Origin: Zygnema cylindricum
Taxonomy: Eukaryota > Streptophyta > Zygnematophyceae > Zygnematales > Zygnemataceae
DNA: 10,063 nucleotides
NCBI GenBank assembly: GCA_037447655.1
Contig: JBBHKE010001786.1
Location: 1-10,063 of the forward strand
Direction: 5' to 3'
Shown: piece by piece, positions 6,904 to 10,063 of the stretch
How the letters are laid out: each line of letters starts with the position of its first letter
Numbering within the stretch: position 1 is the first letter of the stretch
The notes under the pieces: model-generated
The model's database searches: none
What the model was told of the DNA's origin: nothing
What the model saw: the letters and a program-made list of their open reading frames with translations, nothing else
Position numbers and translations under genes: made by a program

Positions 6904-8555
6904 AAAATGATATAGATCTATTTGTTGCAAACCTCTTGCTTGGAATTTCTTGCACAAAAAGGTATGTGTGATAACCAGATGTAAAAGAAATGAAAAAACA
7001 AAAAAGACAAAAAAAGTAGAAATATAAGTAGGTCTCGTTGAGTACATATCATTACGGGTACATAGTCGGGTACACATTTATTATTTTTTGAGCAAAGTTC
7101 AATGTGAATGGAACGTAGTATTCGCACGTTCGTTGCATTCGTATAATGTGAATTCGATATCTTTATCGATACCGCATACCACTAGGTTCGATTGACCAAT
7201 TCCACCTCGAGGTCTACAAGGCTTTTGAGTTATGTCCTATGTCTTGCGTCGATGTAAGTAAGGTAACTCAGTACTTCCCCCTGGAGGGAAAGTGAGATTA
7301 GCCCTACTCTTTCTAAAAAAACTTTGGCAGAAATAAGAAACTTTGAGAGTTATCTTATATCATTCTTTGGAGATTTTAGCCTAAATAACTTTAAATGACC
7401 CTCCTTTAACATGCCAACTAGCATCCAATCTACATCCCTCAAAATATTACCATATTCCCGAATGGGCGAATGCTTAGAAGGAGCATAACTTAAGAAAAAA
7501 ACCCATTGATTCCCCAACTCTTACGCCTTGGGTCCCACGATTGATGAAATCCCAATTTCCATTCTCTCACTCTACGTCTACCTCTCATCCTCCAACAACG
7601 ACGCAAAAGTATGCTGACACTCTCATCCTCCCATAACCATGCAGGAGTAAGCGAACACAAATGCAAGGATGCGACAAGGAGTCCGCATGGCAAACAAGAT
7701 GGCAATAGAGGTCAAAGCTCTTCTTACTATGTCATCTTTGCCTGACAAACAAGTCCTAAATTTTACGTCTTAGCTAAATCGAGTTCTCCTATGTTTTATA
7801 GTGCCTAATCTTGAAGGCAACGAGGAGGACATTTGGCTCAATGGCAACCCGATAGTAATGTACAATAATCGGGTGTCGATGGGTAGGTGTCCATTTCTTG
7901 ACAATGTCACTTCCAACCGAACGTTGGTTTGCAGGCCTCATGTATGCCACAGATGCTCAGATCCTCCTAATCTAGTGGATGAGTGCCAAGTGACGTAAAA
8001 AAATTATGGTCTAGAGTTTAAACCTCATGAAACACATGGCTTAGCGAGTCTCCCCTTGGGACGAATTCTATTTCCCAAGTGGGTATGTAATGGGCTATTT
8101 TAAGCTTGAATAATTCCCACCTAAATTGAGTTAAAGAAAGCCTGTAGCAAAACCGTTATGGCCCCTCTAACCATGCAGATTCTTTAGCTCAACCTTCATT
8201 TGGTACTACGTCGTAAGGATCAAAGTTATTTAGATCGTGGGTTTGGATGATCCCTCGGGTGAGAGAACTCGAGCCATGCTTCTCCATATTTTGAGGGCGT
8301 AATGTCCCACCCTCGAGGAGGCCCAATATGTTTTATAGTCCTCATGCGTTTTTCCTATATGAGCTTGGTCTCTCGGATGTGATAATTTCCAATGTGGCCG
8401 TGGTGAAAGGAGCCCACGGATTTTGCATCGTGACATTTGTCAAATGTTATTGGACAAACGTAACTAGTCGTTCCCGTGGGAAAAAATATTCCTCGTTTCC
8501 TTGAAGGACGTGTTTCTCCGTATATCTTACCCTACGCTGATTAGTCTCATTTTGT
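6904..8555. other. Long stretch without a supportable gene
   Basis: Bases 6904-7080 are A-rich. Bases 7090-7180 hold small inverted repeats such as GAACGT/ACGTTC (7111-7131). From 7200 to 8555 composition is more balanced, as in old retrotransposon or unique intergenic DNA, but no transposon protein, long terminal repeat pair or RNA gene can be shown. An isolated 65-codon open frame at 7801-7998 (+) contains CRPHVCHRC and lacks any family I recognise. A small hairpin ACATTTG/CAAATGT sits at 8433-8447. Confidence 0.5.
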
Positions 8556-8621
8556 ATGTGTCCTCTCTCCTTTGCTCCTCCCCCCATTTCTTGCCCCTCT
8601 TTCCTCTCCTTTCTCCCTCGT

Positions 8622-8638
8622 GGGGAAGGGAGGGAGGG
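8622..8638 (+). other. G-quadruplex motif
   Basis: GGGGAAGGGAGGGAGGG has four G runs with loops of 2, 1 and 1 nt, the arrangement known to fold into stable parallel quadruplexes. It lies exactly at the pyrimidine-to-purine switch. Confidence 0.75.
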
Positions 8639-8640
8639 AG

Positions 8641-8724
8641 GAGAGGGGAGAGGGAGTGGTAGGGGTTGGGGAATAGAGAGGGGAGAGGGAGTGGTAGGGG
8701 TTGGGGAATAGAGAGGGGAGAGGG
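8641..8724 (+). repeat. 35-bp G-rich tandem repeat, 2.4 copies
   Basis: Identical copies at 8641-8675 and 8676-8710 and a 14-bp partial copy at 8711-8724 begin GAGAGGGGAGAGGG. Each full unit has four G runs within G-quadruplex loop limits (GGGG, GGG, GGGG, GGGG). Confidence 0.95.
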
Positions 8725-9010
8725 TTGAGAGGAGGAAAGGGAGAGGGGAGAGAGAAAAAGGGAGAGGGGAGAGGGGGTAGGGGAGAGGGAAGAGGAAAGA
8801 CGGGAGAGGGGACGAGAGAGGGAAGAGGGTAGAGAGGAGAGGGATAGAAAAAAGTAAATGTTAGCCAGCTATATATCGCTAGATCAACCCTTTAACGTTT
8901 TCCTGGCCGATGTTATCGGACCGCCATGCCAAGATAAAACCGACACCTCGGTTTGTTATCTGTACTGAAGAACTGCCGGTACGATTGCGGTGCGCACCAC
9001 TTCAAAAGTT

Positions 9011-9146
9011 TCGTACTGTACTGTACTGTACTCTTCGGTAAAATACTATACTATACTCTTCGATACTGTGGTAATGTACTATACTGTACTCTTCGGTACT
9101 GTACTGTTCTGTGCTTCTCGGTACTGTACTATATTCTACTCTTCGA
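9011..9146 (+). repeat. ~25-bp GTAC-rich minisatellite
   Basis: TCG(G/A)TA marks unit starts at about 9011, 9035, 9060, 9093, 9118 and 9143, so spacing is 24, 25, 33, 25 and 25 bp. Units read TCGGTACTGTAC, then TATACTGTACTCT with variation. About ten GTAC words lie in 120 bp. The last unit runs straight into the terminal repeat of the element at 9147. Confidence 0.88.
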
Positions 9147-9687
9147 TACACCGCGAATCGTTATTAGTGTCAAAGTCACTAATTTGGGTTCTTACAATTT
9201 TGATTTTTTTCCTCAAATATGATACATGATTTTAAATTTTCCTTGACGTTAATTAAAGGTACCGTACAAAATAGCGTAAAAAACGAAAGTACAATAAGAT
9301 CTACATAGTATGGTATACGGTCGATGTCAGACTATACATAACTGTACCTTTTTATTTGAAATTTTTACAAAAAATGAATTAAATCAGACGCGCACACATA
9401 GGAACGTGCGCTCAAAAAACGGGATTAGTCAAACACGTAAATTAGTCTGATATGTACGGATATTTAAACTTCACGACGGCGTACGATTTCTAATCTTTTG
9501 TACAAATACATATAATAATTATATAATCGTACGACAAATATTCCATTTTTGCTGTTCCAAATAAAAATAATGCCGAAGTTAGAATACACCTTTTTTTTAT
9601 TTATTTTAAATTCTTAATTAGCATCCATTACGGTTAATTTTCTTAAACACTATTTAAACTTTGACACTAATAACGATTTGCGGTGTA
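9147..9687. mobile_element. MITE-like element with 30-bp terminal inverted repeats
   Basis: The left end (9147-9176, starting TACACCGCGAATCG) and the right end (9658-9687, ending GATTTGCGGTGTA) are inverted repeats matching at 29 of 30 bases. The 541-bp element is AT-rich and has no coding capacity, so it would be non-autonomous. Both ends border on TA, which could be a TA target duplication, but the flanks are themselves TACTG repeats and this is not decisive. Inside the left end is a hairpin (9163-9169 with 9177-9183). A nested pair of inverted repeats lies at 9383-9451 (ATCAGAC/GTCTGAT outside, GCGCAC/GTGCGC inside). I cannot assign it to a named superfamily. Confidence 0.65.
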
Positions 9688-9717
9688 CTGTACTGTACAC
9701 CGCGAATCGTAATTAGA
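9666..9717. repeat. Inverted-repeat junction of two elements
   Basis: The right end of the first element and the left end of the second face each other across 6 bp (TGTACT, 9689-9694). The arms are about 23 bp with three mismatches. In single-stranded form this would be a strong hairpin. Confidence 0.8.
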
Positions 9718-10063
9718 GTTAATTACTCTAATTCGGTCGCTCGAAATTTCGACTCTATCACATGAAATATAGTAAATGATTCTAATTTTTTCATTATTCT
9801 ATTTAATGTAAAGTTTAATTAACGTTTTTAATTCTAATATAGGTTCGTTTTAAATAGTATGGAATTCGGACGACCTCCGACTGTGCAAAATTGTACTTTA
9901 TTAAGTAAAAAAGTACAAATAATGATTCAATACAGGCCGTTATCAAATAACTGTGTTTTAACAAACCACGTAGTGCAAACGTCATAGTGACGATAAACTG
10001 TACGTTTTGCCAAATTCTGTACGAATACCTTATTTACAGTAGAGGATATTAGCGTTCCAAATT
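9696..10063. mobile_element. Second, related element, cut by window end
   Basis: It starts with the same TACACCGCGAATCG, 549 bp after the first copy and in the same orientation. Beyond the end it stays alignable though diverged: the end-proximal hairpin (9712-9718 with 9726-9732) is kept, TTAATTAACGTTT lies where the first has ACGTTAATTAAAGG, and ATAGTATGG, then CGG, then GACT, then TTGTACTTT matches ATAGTATGG, CGG, GACT and CTGTACCTTT. Its right end is outside the window, so its length is unknown. Confidence 0.58.

Larger units (their letters stand above)
8556..8854. repeat. Pyrimidine tract switching to long purine tract
   Basis: From about 8556 to 8619 the plus strand is almost all C/T; from 8622 to 8854 it is almost all G/A. 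The switch at 8620 makes the two halves partly complementary, so the region could fold back on itself. Such polypurine-polypyrimidine DNA is known to favour triplex (H-DNA) and G-quadruplex forms. Confidence 0.9.

Noticed and set aside
7801-7998. Small Cys-containing open frame, possible zinc knuckle
   Set aside because: The Cys/His spacing does not match CCHC or another standard finger, and no flanking retroelement domains support it.
4930-8555. LTR retrotransposon
   Set aside because: Parts of 5000-5480 and 7200-8560 have the look of old repeat DNA, but I found no paired long terminal repeats, primer binding site, or reverse transcriptase, integrase or protease motifs.
8953-9229. Two open frames with TVLYCT-type repeats
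   Set aside because: They are translations of the TACTG minisatellite; the repeat unit varies in length without regard to frame.
1-10063. CRISPR array, tRNA or rRNA genes
   Set aside because: No regular repeat-spacer pattern, no cloverleaf with the T-loop GGTTCRANNCC box, and no rRNA core sequences were seen on either strand.

Overview
This window looks like nuclear DNA from a plant, most likely a land plant with a large, repeat-rich genome. It is AT-rich, has no bacterial-style gene packing, and carries intron-like T-rich stretches with GT...AG borders. The two gene traces I can recognise, a trihelix (Myb/SANT-like) DNA-binding protein and an organelle-type BolA protein, fit a plant. I cannot name the species.

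Layout. Bases 1-680 are non-coding and end in a plausible CCAAT/TATA promoter. Bases 689-3097 (+) hold a decayed trihelix gene: a first exon with a perfect 51-bp in-frame duplication, a T-rich ~1.07-kb intron built partly from a diverged ~165-bp repeat, and a second exon whose single frame is cut by four TAG/TAA codons and then by a frameshift. Bases 3100-4130 are very AT-rich and empty. Bases 4200-4480 contain small inverted repeats. Bases 4490-4910 form a CpG-richer island with hairpins and two G-box (CACGTG) sites.

On the minus strand, bases 6731-5588 hold the 5' part of a BolA-family gene. Exon 1 (6731-6658) encodes a basic organelle-targeting-like N-terminus and ends at a GTAAGTAT donor. 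A possible small exon 2 starts at 6417. The BolA signature exon (5670-5588) ends at another GTAAGT donor. A-rich plus-strand sequence between the exons is T-rich on the coding strand, as expected of plant introns. The second half of the BolA domain (FEG...RHR) was not found, so the gene is truncated, decayed, or continues past a long intron. Canonical splicing of the exons does not keep one frame, which is a specific point to test.

Bases 6781-6903, just upstream of the BolA start, are a 41-bp x3 tandem repeat. Bases 6904-8555 hold no gene I can support. Bases 8556-8854 are a pyrimidine tract that flips into a long purine tract with a 35-bp tandem repeat and G-quadruplex motifs. Bases 9011-9146 are a ~25-bp GTAC-rich minisatellite that abuts two related elements lying in tandem: one complete (9147-9687, 30-bp terminal inverted repeats) and one running off the window (9696 onward). 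Both have a hairpin just inside the end whose stem differs by a compensated base pair.

The two genes show no functional link. The most interesting items are the paired inverted-repeat elements with their GTAC minisatellite, and the split BolA gene with unusual exon junctions.
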